Shown: positions 50,806-59,990, counted from the first letter of the stretch. The stretch: DNA of 64,000 nucleotides from Anaerolineae bacterium (GCA_025060615.1 JANXBS010000010.1:1-64000); one strand, 5' to 3'. The notes: generated by a model not told the origin, from the letters alone. Translations and numbers: made by a program.

Positions 50806-50836
50806 GGATAGACGAAGGTATTGCCTTCGCCTATCC
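50806..50836. repeat. intergenic hairpin before clpC
   Basis: GGATAG-A-CGAAGG (50806-50818) pairs with CCTTCG-C-CTATCC (50824-50836), one mismatch. No T-run follows. It may be a 3' end of the PPOX transcript or a member of a small hairpin family (see 63793-63822). Confidence 0.5.
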
Positions 50837-50882
50837 AAGAGGTTTCCGGACAGGCTTCTGGAAGTAAGCGAGGCTAGAAAAG

Positions 50883-53384
50883 ATGATGCGATTTGATCGT
50901 TTTACCGAGCGCGCACAGGATGCCGCGATGCGCGCTTATGAGATTTTGCAGCGATATCAGCACACTCAGGTGGACACAGAACACATGTTCCTGGCGCTGC
51001 TGGAACAGCCTGGTGGCGTGATCCCACAACTGCTGGAACGGATGGACGTGCCAGTGGCTGCAGTGCGTGCCCGGCTTGAGGAGACGCTGAGCAATAGCCC
51101 TCGCGTGATCGGTGGCTTTTCCGGCCCAGTGGCTCAGGTCTTCATCACACCGCGCCTGAAACGCGTTATTGACATGGCCCAGGAGGAGGCCAACAAGCTG
51201 CGGGATGAGTACATCTCTACCGAACACATCTTTCTGGCCATCGCCAGCGAGCGCAATACACCATCAGCCAACATCCTACGAGAGTTTGGAATCAGCAAAG
51301 AGCGGATCATGCGAGCTATCGAAGAAGTCCGCGGCGGGCAACGGGTCACCGATCGCGCCGCGGAGACCCGATATCGCACGCTTGAAAGGTATGGCCGAGA
51401 CCTGACACAGATGGCGCGTGAGGAGAAGCTGGATCCCGTCATCGGCCGTGATGCGGAGATCCTGCGCGTGATCCAGATCCTCAGCCGGCGCACGAAGAAC
51501 AACCCCGTGCTGATCGGCGAGGCCGGCGTCGGCAAGACGGCGATCGTCGAAGGATTGGCCCAGAAGATCGTCGCTGAGGATGTGCCCGAGATCCTGATTG
51601 GCAAGCGCGTGATCTCGCTGGATCTGGGCGCGATGATCGCCGGCACTCGCTTCCGCGGCGAGTTCGAGGAGCGCCTGAAGTCGGCCATCGAGGAAGTCCA
51701 GCGCGCTGAGGGCGAGATCATCCTCTTCATTGACGAGCTGCACACCGTCGTGGGGGCGGGCGCTGCACAAGGGGCGATCGACGCATCGAATATGCTCAAG
51801 CCCGCCCTGGCCCGCGGTGAGTTACGGTGCATTGGGGCTACCACGCTGGACGAGTATCGCAAATACATTGAGAAGGACAGCGCGCTGGAACGGCGATTCG
51901 CCCCTGTCTACGTGGACGAACCCACCGTCGAAGAGACCATCGAGATCCTGAAAGGGGTGCGCGATCGGTACGAGGCTCATCACAACGTCCAGTTCACAGA
52001 TGAAGCCCTAGTCGCCGCCGCCCGCCTATCCCATCGCTATGTCACCGATCGCCGACTGCCTGACAAGGCCATTGACCTGATCGACGAAGCAGCGGCCAAG
52101 CTCCGGGTGGCCTTATACACCATGCCCCCTGAGCTCAAAGCGAAACGGGCCCGGCTACACAAATTGCAATTAGAGGAAGAGGCTGCCTGGGGCGCGCGCG
52201 ACTACGAGCGGGCCGCCATCTGCAAGGCAGAGCGGCTGAAGCTGGAGGAGGAGTACAACCGGGAGCGCACCGCCTGGCGTCAAGCTACCGGCCTCGACGA
52301 GGTCGTGGACGCCGACGACATCGCCCAGGTGGTGGCTAGTTGGACTGGCATCCCTGTGGCTTCGCTCATGGAAACTGAGGCGCAGAAGCTCTTGCGCATG
52401 GAAGAGGAACTGGAAAAGCGCGTCATCGGCCAGCGCGAGGCTATCGAGGTGGTCTCCAATGCGATTCGGCGTGCCCGTTCTGGCCTGAAAGACCCCAAGC
52501 GCCCTATCGGCTCATTTATCTTCCTGGGCAGCTCGGGTGTTGGCAAGACCGAGTTGGCGCGCGCGCTGGCCGAGTTCTTGTTCGACGACGAGGACGCGAT
52601 GATCCGCATTGACATGAGCGAGTATCGCGAGCAGCATACCGTCAGTCGGCTGTTCGGCGCGCCGCCCGGCTACGTCGGCTATGAAGAGGGCGGTCAGCTC
52701 ACCGAGGCAGTGCGTCGCCGCCCGTATCAGGTGGTGCTCTTCGACGAGATCGAAAAAGCCCATCCTGAGGTATGGAACTCGTTACTGCAAGTCCTAGAAG
52801 ACGGGCGTATGACCGATGGACAGGGGCATGTGGTGGATTTTCGCAACACCGTGATCATTATGACCTCCAACATCGGCACCGAATATTTCCGCCCAGGTGG
52901 GGGGTTGGGCTTTGTCAAAGGGGGAGGCCGCGAATCGCAGGACCAGGAGCTACGGCGTAATATCGAGCAGGGCCTGAAGCGGACGTTCCGGCCGGAATTC
53001 CTCAACCGCATTGATGAGATCGTCATCTTCAATACCTTGACGTTGGCGGATGTTGAGAAGATCGTAGACTTGCAGATGCGGGAGATCAGCGAACGGGTGC
53101 GCGAGCAAGGGATCACGCTGGAACTGACGCCGGCGGCCCGTTCGTGGCTAGCGCGAGAGGGGTTCGATCCTCAGTTTGGAGCAAGGCCTCTGCGCCGTGC
53201 ATTGCAACGGCATATAGAGAGCCCGCTGGCCCGCCAATTGCTCAAAGGGGAGTTCCAATCAGGGGACATGGTGGTTGTAGACGTGGTGCGGGATGAGAGC
53301 GGGCAAGAGCGGCTGACCTTCGAGCGGCGGCCGGCGATGCCAATCGCCATCGAGCTGCCCGTTCAGCCTGAAATCCAGCAATGA
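50883..53384 (+). CDS. clpC: ATP-dependent Clp protease ATPase subunit ClpC
   Basis: An 833-residue Hsp100 unfoldase. Order: double Clp-N repeat ([20 protein letters not shown], about 5-145), AAA1 with Walker A GEAGVGKT and Walker [11 protein letters not shown], a short middle region with a UVR-like helix ([18 protein letters not shown]), AAA2 with Walker A GSSGVGKT and [15 protein letters not shown], and the C-terminal small domain. The LGF in [10 protein letters not shown] is at the place of the ClpP-binding loop, so it should work with ClpP; the short middle domain separates it from the disaggregase ClpB. No clpP, mcsA or ctsR gene lies nearby. Confidence 0.95.
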   Translation: MMRFDRFTERAQDAAMRAYEILQRYQHTQVDTEHMFLALLEQPGGVIPQLLERMDVPVAAVRARLEETLSNSPRVIGGFSGPVAQVFITPRLKRVIDMAQEEANKLRDEYISTEHIFLAIASERNTPSANILREFGISKERIMRAIEEVRGGQRVTDRAAETRYRTLERYGRDLTQMAREEKLDPVIGRDAEILRVIQILSRRTKNNPVLIGEAGVGKTAIVEGLAQKIVAEDVPEILIGKRVISLDLGAMIAGTRFRGEFEERLKSAIEEVQRAEGEIILFIDELHTVVGAGAAQGAIDASNMLKPALARGELRCIGATTLDEYRKYIEKDSALERRFAPVYVDEPTVEETIEILKGVRDRYEAHHNVQFTDEALVAAARLSHRYVTDRRLPDKAIDLIDEAAAKLRVALYTMPPELKAKRARLHKLQLEEEAAWGARDYERAAICKAERLKLEEEYNRERTAWRQATGLDEVVDADDIAQVVASWTGIPVASLMETEAQKLLRMEEELEKRVIGQREAIEVVSNAIRRARSGLKDPKRPIGSFIFLGSSGVGKTELARALAEFLFDDEDAMIRIDMSEYREQHTVSRLFGAPPGYVGYEEGGQLTEAVRRRPYQVVLFDEIEKAHPEVWNSLLQVLEDGRMTDGQGHVVDFRNTVIIMTSNIGTEYFRPGGGLGFVKGGGRESQDQELRRNIEQGLKRTFRPEFLNRIDEIVIFNTLTLADVEKIVDLQMREISERVREQGITLELTPAARSWLAREGFDPQFGARPLRRALQRHIESPLARQLLKGEFQSGDMVVVDVVRDESGQERLTFERRPAMPIAIELPVQPEIQQ

Positions 53385-53413
53385 CCTGAGTCGCCAAGAT
53401 CACAGAGCGACAT

Positions 53414-53443
53414 GCCAGGCGCGGACTTCAGCCGGCGCCTGGC
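53414..53443. terminator. hairpin between convergent clpC and psuG
   Basis: GCCAGGCGC (53414-53422) pairs perfectly with GCGCCTGGC (53435-53443). It sits between the two stop codons and could serve both directions; T-runs are weak. Confidence 0.6.
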
Positions 53444-53447
53444 TTCA

Positions 53448-54308
53448 CTATAATCGTCCCAGGGCTACTGCGATCTGCGCGGCGATCCCAGCGTTATTCT
53501 CCAGCAAGGCCAAGTTAGCCCGCAGCGCTTCTCCTCTCGTCAGCTCAGCCACGCGTGTCAGTAGGAATGGCGTCAGAGACTTGCCGCGTACGCCGCGCGC
53601 CTCTGCCTCGCCCAATGCCTGCTCAATGGCCGGCTCCACACGCTCCCTGGGCACCTCGGCCTCCGCCGGCACTGGCACGACGACGAGCATCCCACCTGGC
53701 AGACCAAGTTGGCGCTGCGCGCGAAAGATGGCGGCCACCTCCTCCGGCGTATCCACTCGCTGGTCCACCGGCAGCCCGGAAGAGCGCGAGTAAAAAGCTG
53801 GAAACTCGTCCGTCCGGAAGCCGATCACCGGCACGCCTCGCGTTTCCAAGATCTCCAGTGTCAAAGGCAGATCGAGGATGGCCTTGGCGCCGGCACATAC
53901 GACGCAGATTGGTGTCTGGGCTAGCTCTTCGATGTCCGCGGACACATCAAAAAGTTGACCGCGGTGCACTCCGCCGATGCCTCCGGTGGCAAGCACCTGG
54001 ATGCTGGCGCGGGCTGCCAGGTACATAGTGGCAGCGACGGTGGTCGCCCCATCCTGTTTCTGCGCGATGACCAGCGGCAGATCTCGGCGGCTCACCTTGC
54101 GCACCTCACGAGCGCGCGCTAGATGTTCCAGCTCCGCATCGGTCAGGCCGATACGCACCTGGCCAGCGATGATGCCGATGGTTTTCGGCTCGGCGCCAGC
54201 CTCGCGCACGACCTGTTCGAGTCGGCGCGCCGTCTCCAGGTTCTGTGGCCATGGCAATCCATGGGCGATGACGGTGGATTCAAGCGCTACATAGTCCTTG
54301 TGGCCCAT
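53448..54308 (-). CDS. psuG: pseudouridine-5'-phosphate glycosidase
   Basis: Cleaves pseudouridine 5'-phosphate to uracil and ribose 5-phosphate. The 286-residue product shows ALESTVIAHGLPWPQNLE, the catalytic-lysine region KVSRRDLPLVIAQKQDGATT, ATGGIGGVHRG, DVSADIEEL, GAKAILDLPLTLEILETRGV and FRTDEFPAFYSR. Length is normal. The partner kinase PsuK is not in the window. The ATG at 54308 has no visible ribosome binding site; a TTG at 54314 is possible. It is divergent from the small gene at 54451. Confidence 0.93.
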   Translation of the reverse strand: MGHKDYVALESTVIAHGLPWPQNLETARRLEQVVREAGAEPKTIGIIAGQVRIGLTDAELEHLARAREVRKVSRRDLPLVIAQKQDGATTVAATMYLAARASIQVLATGGIGGVHRGQLFDVSADIEELAQTPICVVCAGAKAILDLPLTLEILETRGVPVIGFRTDEFPAFYSRSSGLPVDQRVDTPEEVAAIFRAQRQLGLPGGMLVVVPVPAEAEVPRERVEPAIEQALGEAEARGVRGKSLTPFLLTRVAELTRGEALRANLALLENNAGIAAQIAVALGRL

Positions 54309-54347
54309 TGACAAACCGACGCTTTAGTGGTAAAATCTCTTTCGTGC

Positions 54348-54363
54348 TAGAACATTTGTTCTA
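54348..54363. promoter_or_regulatory. 16-bp perfect palindrome resembling a Gram-positive LexA box
   Basis: TAGAACATTTGTTCTA (54348-54363) is fully palindromic apart from its TT centre and contains GAAC-N4-GTTC, the core of the LexA (DinR) box. It lies 40 bases before the psuG start and 27 bases before the -35 box of the divergent small gene. Confidence 0.5.
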
Positions 54364-54389
54364 TACATAAGCTAAAAACCAGTCTCCTC

Positions 54390-54417
54390 TTGACAAAATA
54401 GCCTCTTGAAGTACAAT
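54390..54417 (+). promoter_or_regulatory. promoter of the small gene at 54451
   Basis: A perfect TTGACA (54390-54395) and TACAAT (54412-54417) are separated by 16 bases. Confidence 0.8.
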
Positions 54418-54450
54418 GGCGACATCCTCATCCTGATGACGGAGGTAAAC

Positions 54451-54705
54451 ATGGCGTATCGCGACAATTCCGGCCTCGACGTCTGGTTCAAAGATGAGAT
54501 TTTGCAGACCCTAAAGGCTGTGGATATGGCGAACCTGGACATCGCCGGCGAAATAGATTCCTTAGAGATGCGTTTGTATCGCCGCGGCTTTGAGGCCGCG
54601 ATACGCTCTGTAGCCGCCGCGTTTGGCCTGGACTATGAGCCTGCCACGTCCAGGCATCAGCGGCCAACTCACGTCATTGACGGGGTTCCACATCGGGCTC
54701 CGTAA
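54451..54705 (+). CDS. small protein of unknown function
   Basis: An 84-residue protein. The first 60 residues look helical and acidic (VWFKDEILQTLKAVDMANLD, then GEIDSLEMRLYRRGFEAAIR); the last 25 are polar and probably loose. No signal peptide or metal motif is visible and no family was recognised. It has a near-consensus promoter, a GGAGG site 5 bases before the ATG and a palindrome upstream, so it is a real and probably well-expressed gene. Its 3' end overlaps the convergent SPFH gene by 32 bases. Confidence 0.75.
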   Translation: MAYRDNSGLDVWFKDEILQTLKAVDMANLDIAGEIDSLEMRLYRRGFEAAIRSVAAAFGLDYEPATSRHQRPTHVIDGVPHRAP

Positions 54706-56206
54706 TCCCTCCTCCTGGCCTTTCCGGGGGTGTTAGAAACATAGATGGGGACTGTCCGATCGAGATGATGATCTGGGAGCTTTCTATCGCTTTTTCGAGC
54801 GCGCCGACGAGCCGCATGCCTTGAGCCGTGTCTTCGGCGAAGCGCGTGGCCAGATTCACGATCAGGTTAGCCAGGCGATCGGCAGTTTCTGGTGGCATCT
54901 TGGTATAAAGCTCGATCAGCTGATCTAGCGATTCTCTCATCGCCTTTCTCCTCGCTGATAGGCGAACCTCCTCAAACGCGCGCTCGCGCTTGACATCTAC
55001 CTCCCCTTGAGTCATGCTTAGCATCTTTTCCCGATCGGCCACCCAGGGCGCCAACGCTCGGCTGCGGAGCTCCTCTGGTAGGTCCATGGAATCTAACCGA
55101 AGTGTGGTGATTTCAACGCCCCAGTTGGCTGTTCGCGCGCGACATTCCCGCTCTGCCTCCGATGATAGGATGTCGTAGGGACCCTGAGCTTGCCCTTCGA
55201 CGATTGAAACCGGCTCACGGTCCAAGGGAAAGAGTCCTTCGAGGGTATGACGGCCGATGACCGTGCGGATCGCTATGGCAGCGATCTTCTCGACTGCTCT
55301 ATCCCACTCAGCAGGATTCGGCTCGATCATCAGCATTTTCTTCAGGTCCTCACGTCGTGTAGGATAGAGGGCATCACGGATCACCCCTGTGAAAGGTCCA
55401 TCTCCTGCGCTCCGCCCGTCTACAGAGGCCTGAGGGAAGCGATAGCCGACCTTGGCCAGCACCCGTGGCACCGTCAGCCCGTCTGCTGTGAGCACATCGC
55501 GGAGGTCTAAGGTCAATAATTTGGGCTCAAGCCGGATCACACCTCGTATCCGTTCGAAAGGTCGGAGCGTATAAGTGTGAGGGCCCACGATGTTGGTGAT
55601 CTCGCCACCACGCTCTAACACGACGGCCTGGCATGGCTTTACCATCAGAAGCCCAGGACCACCTAGACGATGCAAGATGCCGTCCCTTCCGTCTTTCTGC
55701 TTGACCTCGCCATTCTCCACCACAAAGCAGCTCCCTGGAAGACCTAAAGCCGTCTTCAGAAGATGAAATACGACCGCGCCACGGCCCAATTCGCGAACGG
55801 GATGCATGGCGAGGACCAGCTCGCTGCTAAGGAACGCCAGAGTGGCAAAGATAACCACCACGAGGCCGGCGATGCCCAGGATGCTGAGGAGCCCCAGCAG
55901 CGCCATGCTGCCGGCGCGTTGGGTCAGCTCGATGTGCATGGGCTCATCCATCGGCCAGAGCAGAGGGATCAAATCAAAGGCCAACCCACTACCTGTGAGG
56001 AAGATCAGCGGGATCAGGAAGACAAGCCGGTATGGGGGCGCGATCAGCAGAGACCAGGCGACGGTCACCAATAGGAAGGCTGCCCATCGCAGCGGCCCAA
56101 TCCTCAGAGCTGTCACGCTTGCCACGGCTAACGCCAATAGAAGCGCCCCTAGTAGCCATCGAAGGAAAGGGCGCCCAGAGGGGGATGGGGACAGCCAGGC
56201 GTTCAT
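54674..56206 (-). CDS. SPFH/Band 7 protein with multi-helix N-terminus
   Basis: A 510-residue protein. The first 150 residues hold about four membrane helices (FLRWLLGALLLALAVASVTA, FLLVTVAWSLLI, LVFLIPLIFLTGSG, LLGLLSILGIAGLVVVIFAT). An SPFH-like domain follows (LLMVKPCQAVVLERGGEITN), then GVEITTLRLDSMDLPEELRS and a helical tail that ends in a proline-rich stretch. It is larger than typical prohibitins and not closely related to the SPFH protein at 46880. AGGAGG precedes the ATG at 56206, and a GGTGAG/CTCACC hairpin (about 56219-56240) lies just before that site and could mask it. Confidence 0.8.
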   Translation of the reverse strand: MNAWLSPSPSGRPFLRWLLGALLLALAVASVTALRIGPLRWAAFLLVTVAWSLLIAPPYRLVFLIPLIFLTGSGLAFDLIPLLWPMDEPMHIELTQRAGSMALLGLLSILGIAGLVVVIFATLAFLSSELVLAMHPVRELGRGAVVFHLLKTALGLPGSCFVVENGEVKQKDGRDGILHRLGGPGLLMVKPCQAVVLERGGEITNIVGPHTYTLRPFERIRGVIRLEPKLLTLDLRDVLTADGLTVPRVLAKVGYRFPQASVDGRSAGDGPFTGVIRDALYPTRREDLKKMLMIEPNPAEWDRAVEKIAAIAIRTVIGRHTLEGLFPLDREPVSIVEGQAQGPYDILSSEAERECRARTANWGVEITTLRLDSMDLPEELRSRALAPWVADREKMLSMTQGEVDVKRERAFEEVRLSARRKAMRESLDQLIELYTKMPPETADRLANLIVNLATRFAEDTAQGMRLVGALEKAIESSQIIISIGQSPSMFLTPPERPGGGITEPDVEPRQ

Positions 56207-56296
56207 TGTTCGCCTCCTGGTGAGATAAAAACACCTCACCACCCCAAGCTGGCGGCCCGTCGCCCAATCACATCGGCACGACGTCTTTCTTGTCCA

Positions 56297-56305
56297 ACTA
56301 TATCA
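56297..56305 (-). promoter_or_regulatory. extended -10 promoter of the SPFH gene
   Basis: On the minus strand TGATATAGT forms an extended -10 element about 90 bases before the start at 56206, after the glycosyltransferase stop. Confidence 0.5.
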
Positions 56306-56341
56306 CATTTAAGTTGGTTTGGGAAGATACCTTAGCAGCTT

Positions 56342-57283
56342 CTATTCGGCGACCGTCGGCTGTGTAAGGTTGATGGTCATCGCTTCCAGAGCGGGAAGGC
56401 CAAACCCTTCATAAGTGGGTACAAACACGAATACCTCAGCCAGCGCATAGAGGGCCGGCTTATCTTCCTCTGCGATCCACCCGGGATAGTGAATCCACGC
56501 CTCGACGCCCAGCTCACGGGCGATGCGGCGTGGGTCGGGGGTGAATGGAGTATCCTGAGCAGGTAGGCGGCCGGCGATCACCAGGGACACACCGCGATGC
56601 CGGCCCTGCCGTACCAATCGAGCATAGGCTTCCAACACGCGCTGGACGTTCTTTCGTACGTCGAAGCCGGCGAGATAAAGGATGAAGCGCTCGGGGAGGG
56701 CATAGCGTTCTCGCACCCGCTGCAGGTCATCAGCAGTGAGTGGACGAGCGTAGCGCTCGTCCACTGCCAGGTAGACGGTGTGTACCCTTCTGGGCGGCAC
56801 GCGCAGATGGCAGATGATGTCCTGGCGGGAGGCTTCGGAATCGGCCAGGATGAGATGAGCGCGGCGAGCGGTATGGGCCACCAGAGCTGTATAGAGCCGT
56901 TGCAAAGGGCCACCGCGGTATTCAGGCTGGAGCAACGGGATGAGGTCGTGCACTGTGACGACGATTCGGCATGGCCGCCACCATGGCGACCCCCAATAGG
57001 GGACGTGGGCGACGTCCACGCCCAGACGACGACAGGCTAGAGGGAAACCGATCTGCTCAAACCAGACCTTAGCCAGGTTGGCGTGCAGGCGATCTAGCGG
57101 AGTAGAGAGACACACCACCTGCCAGCCAGGCACGTCAACTGTGGCCGACACATGCCGAGGCAGGATCAGCCAGCGGCTGTCATCTGCGGCGACGCGAGGC
57201 AACCACCGGACCAACCCATGCAGCACCTGGCCGCTGCCGGTGCTCGTCTGCCCCCAGAACCAACCGTTGAGCGCGATCCGCAC
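56342..57283 (-). CDS. GT4-family glycosyltransferase, probably 3'-truncated
   Basis: A 313-residue GT-B glycosyltransferase. The N-terminal domain (NGWFWGQTSTGSGQVLHGLV, VHDLIPLLQPEYRGG) and the nucleotide-sugar domain (RFILYLAGFDVRKNVQRVLE, VFVFVPTYEGFGLPALEAM) are normal. The family then continues with a conserved CGTPV-type segment and a final helix that packs on the first domain, usually 60-80 more residues. Here EAM is followed by a short unrelated tail and a stop. No remainder was seen downstream. The gene follows the epimerase by 9 bases. The donor-site glutamate is retained, but folding may be affected. Confidence 0.8.
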   Translation of the reverse strand: MRIALNGWFWGQTSTGSGQVLHGLVRWLPRVAADDSRWLILPRHVSATVDVPGWQVVCLSTPLDRLHANLAKVWFEQIGFPLACRRLGVDVAHVPYWGSPWWRPCRIVVTVHDLIPLLQPEYRGGPLQRLYTALVAHTARRAHLILADSEASRQDIICHLRVPPRRVHTVYLAVDERYARPLTADDLQRVRERYALPERFILYLAGFDVRKNVQRVLEAYARLVRQGRHRGVSLVIAGRLPAQDTPFTPDPRRIARELGVEAWIHYPGWIAEEDKPALYALAEVFVFVPTYEGFGLPALEAMTINLTQPTVAE

Positions 57284-57292
57284 CGCTTTTCT

Positions 57293-58219
57293 CTAGGAAG
57301 CCGATTGGCGAAAGAATTCGACTGTGCGCGCTAGCCCCTCTTTCAGGCTGACCGTCGGTTCCCAGCCCAACTCTCGGCGCGCCTTGCTGGCATCCAGATA
57401 GATCCGAAACACCTCGCCGAGCTTGGGAGGGCCGTAGTGGGCCTCGCCGGAATAACCGGTGGCGGCTTTCAACTCGGCGAAGATGGTGTTGACGTCAGTG
57501 GGAACACCCGAACCGATGTTATACACCCCTTCGCCCCGTTCCAGGGCCAACAGGTTAGCGCAGGCTACATCGCCTACGTACACGAAGTCACGCTGCTGCT
57601 CTCCGCTGCCATTGATCGTCGGCTGCTTGCCTTGGAGCATAAGGCCAGTGAAGATGGCCACTACGCCCGCCTCGCCCAGCGGATCCTGACGTGGTCCATA
57701 GACATTGGGATAGCGAAGGCTGACATAGGACAACCCATAATTGTGCCGATATAGGTATAGGTAATGCTCGACGGCGTGCTTGCTAGCGCCGTATGGATCG
57801 AGCGGGTTGATCGGATGGTCCTCGGTGACCGGCAGGAACTCCGGCTCGCCGTAGACGGCGCCCCCTGTTGAGGCGTAGATGAAGCGTCGGCACTCATACT
57901 TGCGCGCCATCTCCAGCAGGATGATGGAGCCCAGGATGTTCACCTCGGCATAGGTGACCGGCTGTTCCATCGAATGGCGCACGTTCGCCAGCGCCGCCTG
58001 ATGGGAGATCACCTCCGGCCGTTCGACGGCGAACACCTCCTCCACTGTTTCTTGATCTCGGATGTCCACCTGGTAGAACTGTGCCTTGGGGTTTACATTT
58101 TCCCGTTTCCCTGTGGCCAGGTTATCTATGACGACGACCTCGTGTCCGGCGTTGATGAACGCGTCGACGACGTGAGAGCCAATGAATCCGGCGCCGCCGG
58201 TGACCAGGATTTTGCTCAT
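57293..58219 (-). CDS. NAD-dependent nucleotide-sugar epimerase (GalE-like SDR)
   Basis: A 308-residue extended short-chain dehydrogenase. NAD-binding GGAGFIGSHVVDAF, the catalytic STGGAVYGEPE and PYGASKHAVEHYL (Tyr and Lys of YxxxK), and LRYPNVYGPRQDP are present. Close families are UDP-glucose 4-epimerase and related dTDP/UDP-sugar epimerases; the substrate is not fixed by sequence. It is followed by the glycosyltransferase, so it may supply its donor. Gap to the upstream anchored protein gene is 55 bases. Confidence 0.9.
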   Translation of the reverse strand: MSKILVTGGAGFIGSHVVDAFINAGHEVVVIDNLATGKRENVNPKAQFYQVDIRDQETVEEVFAVERPEVISHQAALANVRHSMEQPVTYAEVNILGSIILLEMARKYECRRFIYASTGGAVYGEPEFLPVTEDHPINPLDPYGASKHAVEHYLYLYRHNYGLSYVSLRYPNVYGPRQDPLGEAGVVAIFTGLMLQGKQPTINGSGEQQRDFVYVGDVACANLLALERGEGVYNIGSGVPTDVNTIFAELKAATGYSGEAHYGPPKLGEVFRIYLDASKARRELGWEPTVSLKEGLARTVEFFRQSAS

Positions 58220-58274
58220 AGAGATGCCTTTTCTCCTCGCGGTTCAGGATTTCAGCCCCGTAGGGCCAGTGGCG

Positions 58275-59576
58275 CTAGTCCCAGGAAAAACGCCGCACAA
58301 ACGGCGGGATGGCCTTGACCGCTTCGATGGTGGCCGTGCGCGGGCCGGCAAAGGAATCATACCAGGCGCTATCGTCCAGCTTGGCGGAGAGCAGCCACGG
58401 GCAGAAGGCAAATAGATAGTCAGGCAGGTCCGTGCCATCTGAGAGCTTGCCAGTGCGGAACCAGTTGAACACCTCTACATGGTAATCGCGATGCAAGGCA
58501 TCGTCAATTCGCGGGAACCGACGGTCGTCGGAGGCGTTGAACTTCCACCCGCCCTCGCCGGCAATCATAGGCGGGACGAAGCCGATCTCCTCCTGCAAGA
58601 TCTGGGCATAATGCCGAAAGCCTAGCACTCCATCGGGATCTTCCGTGTAGTTGGGAGGGTGGTTGAGCCCATAGGGATGTGGGACGAAGAACATGCGCCC
58701 AAAGATAGCTTCGCCCTTACGTTCCTTGATTGCCCGCAGGGTCAGCCGCAGCCACTCATCTGACACGAACTGAAGGCCGACATATCCGCCAGCGTTGTAG
58801 ACGTCGCGCGCGGCCTGTAGGATATTATCGCGAAACTTGTCGAAGTCAGGCTCTCCTTTGCCCCACTCCGCTGAGAGAGATGGCTCGTTATAGAGTTGCA
58901 TATAAGGCGGCAGGCCTAAGCGCTGTAACAGCTCAACATCGCGTCCCCAGCCGAAATAGCGCTGGTCGGCGTTTAGCCCTTTGCGCCAGACCACCATGAT
59001 GCCGGCGTCGCGAAAGCGTAGAGCCAGCCGTTCAAGTTGGATCTCATCGCCGTAAATCACCAGCGCCCATTTCACCCCCAGCTCCTTCAGGCGACCAATC
59101 TGCAGGTCTAGGTCCACCCCTTCGTAGTAGGCCACCGGTAGAAAGTGCATGCAGCGGCCGTTATCGCCGACCGGGCGCGGCCAGTCGCGCAGACTGAGGG
59201 CTGGGAGATCCGTCCGCAGGTTGAGCGGCTCTGGTGTAAGGGTAGGCTCACGGGTAGGCCGCGGCGTCGGCTGCGAAGGTGAGGTGGGTGTAGGGACGAA
59301 AGACAGGCCCCTGACTGAGAACGGATCACTAAGGATTGCCGGCAAAAATGCCATATGGCGTTGGCCAGCCGCGACGGCCGTGGCAGAGCGCGTCGGCGTG
59401 TAAGGCCATCGGGGACCAGGGCTTTGCCCATTTACGGTGGCTTTGCGAAGGCCGGGATCGGCCACGAAAGCGCGGCTGATCCACAGGCTAGTGGTCACCA
59501 GCAGCACGGCGCTGAACGCCAAGCTGAGAATCATTCGTCCACGAGTCAGCGATCTGATCGGTTTCTGTTCACTCAA
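58275..59576 (-). CDS. membrane-anchored glycoside hydrolase-like protein
   Basis: A 433-residue protein with an N-terminal membrane helix (MILSLAFSAVLLVTTSLWIS), a Pro/Thr linker and a TIM-barrel-like domain from about residue 125. It shows MQLYNEPSLSAEWG, the Asn-Glu-Pro acid/base site of clan GH-A enzymes, and a later IAGEGGWKFNA glutamate that could be the nucleophile. The exact family is not recognised; it resembles uncharacterised Chloroflexota surface proteins. A TTG at 59576 is chosen for GAGAGGAG six bases upstream; a 59618 ATG is possible. It heads the minus-strand sugar operon. Confidence 0.72.
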   Translation of the reverse strand: MSEQKPIRSLTRGRMILSLAFSAVLLVTTSLWISRAFVADPGLRKATVNGQSPGPRWPYTPTRSATAVAAGQRHMAFLPAILSDPFSVRGLSFVPTPTSPSQPTPRPTREPTLTPEPLNLRTDLPALSLRDWPRPVGDNGRCMHFLPVAYYEGVDLDLQIGRLKELGVKWALVIYGDEIQLERLALRFRDAGIMVVWRKGLNADQRYFGWGRDVELLQRLGLPPYMQLYNEPSLSAEWGKGEPDFDKFRDNILQAARDVYNAGGYVGLQFVSDEWLRLTLRAIKERKGEAIFGRMFFVPHPYGLNHPPNYTEDPDGVLGFRHYAQILQEEIGFVPPMIAGEGGWKFNASDDRRFPRIDDALHRDYHVEVFNWFRTGKLSDGTDLPDYLFAFCPWLLSAKLDDSAWYDSFAGPRTATIEAVKAIPPFVRRFSWD

Positions 59577-59776
59577 TCGAGGCTCCTCTCCGTCTGATAG
59601 GCGCCCGTCACAGGCCATCGGCAGCCAACAACGCTCGGTTAAATGCCATATGTGGGCTACTTTTCGATGCCTTCCCGGGCAACCTCAGGGTACATGAAAT
59701 AGGGGAAGAAGTCAATTCCACCTGCTCGACGGACGGCGCGCATCCGGCTGACGGGCAGACGCCATGTCACAGACGC

Positions 59777-59804
59777 TTGACAAGAAGGGGCTTCCTGCTA
59801 CAAT
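59777..59804 (+). promoter_or_regulatory. promoter of the ABC transporter operon
   Basis: A perfect TTGACA (59777-59782) and TACAAT (59799-59804) are separated by 16 bases. Upstream, 59577-59776 holds nothing else recognisable. Confidence 0.8.
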
Positions 59805-59814
59805 GCGTGATAGC

Positions 59815-59919
59815 AAAGGTGCTTCATCCGCCTCAGGACGTGCTCTGTGACAGGATCCTGAGCGGGGGACTTACCCGGCGAGAGCGGATATCGAGCGGTC
59901 CGAGGGAAGCACCTTTTTT
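59815..59919 (+). promoter_or_regulatory. compact structured leader ending in an intrinsic terminator
   Basis: Nested stems are perfect: P1 AAAGGTGCTTC (59815-59825) with GAAGCACCTTT (59906-59916), running into a T-tract to 59919; P2 ATCCGC (59826-59831) with GCGGAT (59884-59889); P3 CTCAGGA (59832-59838) with TCCTGAG (59856-59862); P4 CGGG (59863-59866) with CCCG (59874-59877). P2 to P1 on the 3' side leaves a 16-base single strand. The element starts about at the transcript start, and the operon start codon is 71 bases after it. The design is that of a riboswitch or attenuator; no known class was recognised. Confidence 0.7.
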
Positions 59920-59990
59920 GTTTCCTTGCCTGCTCTCAACAGCTTTACGTCTCTATTGGCTGATCTTTTAAACCATTGAGGAGGAGAACG

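Noticed and set aside
59815-59919. ABC leader as a guanidine-I riboswitch (GGTCCGAG is present)
   Set aside because: The remaining conserved blocks of that class, including its ACGG part and pairing order, are absent.
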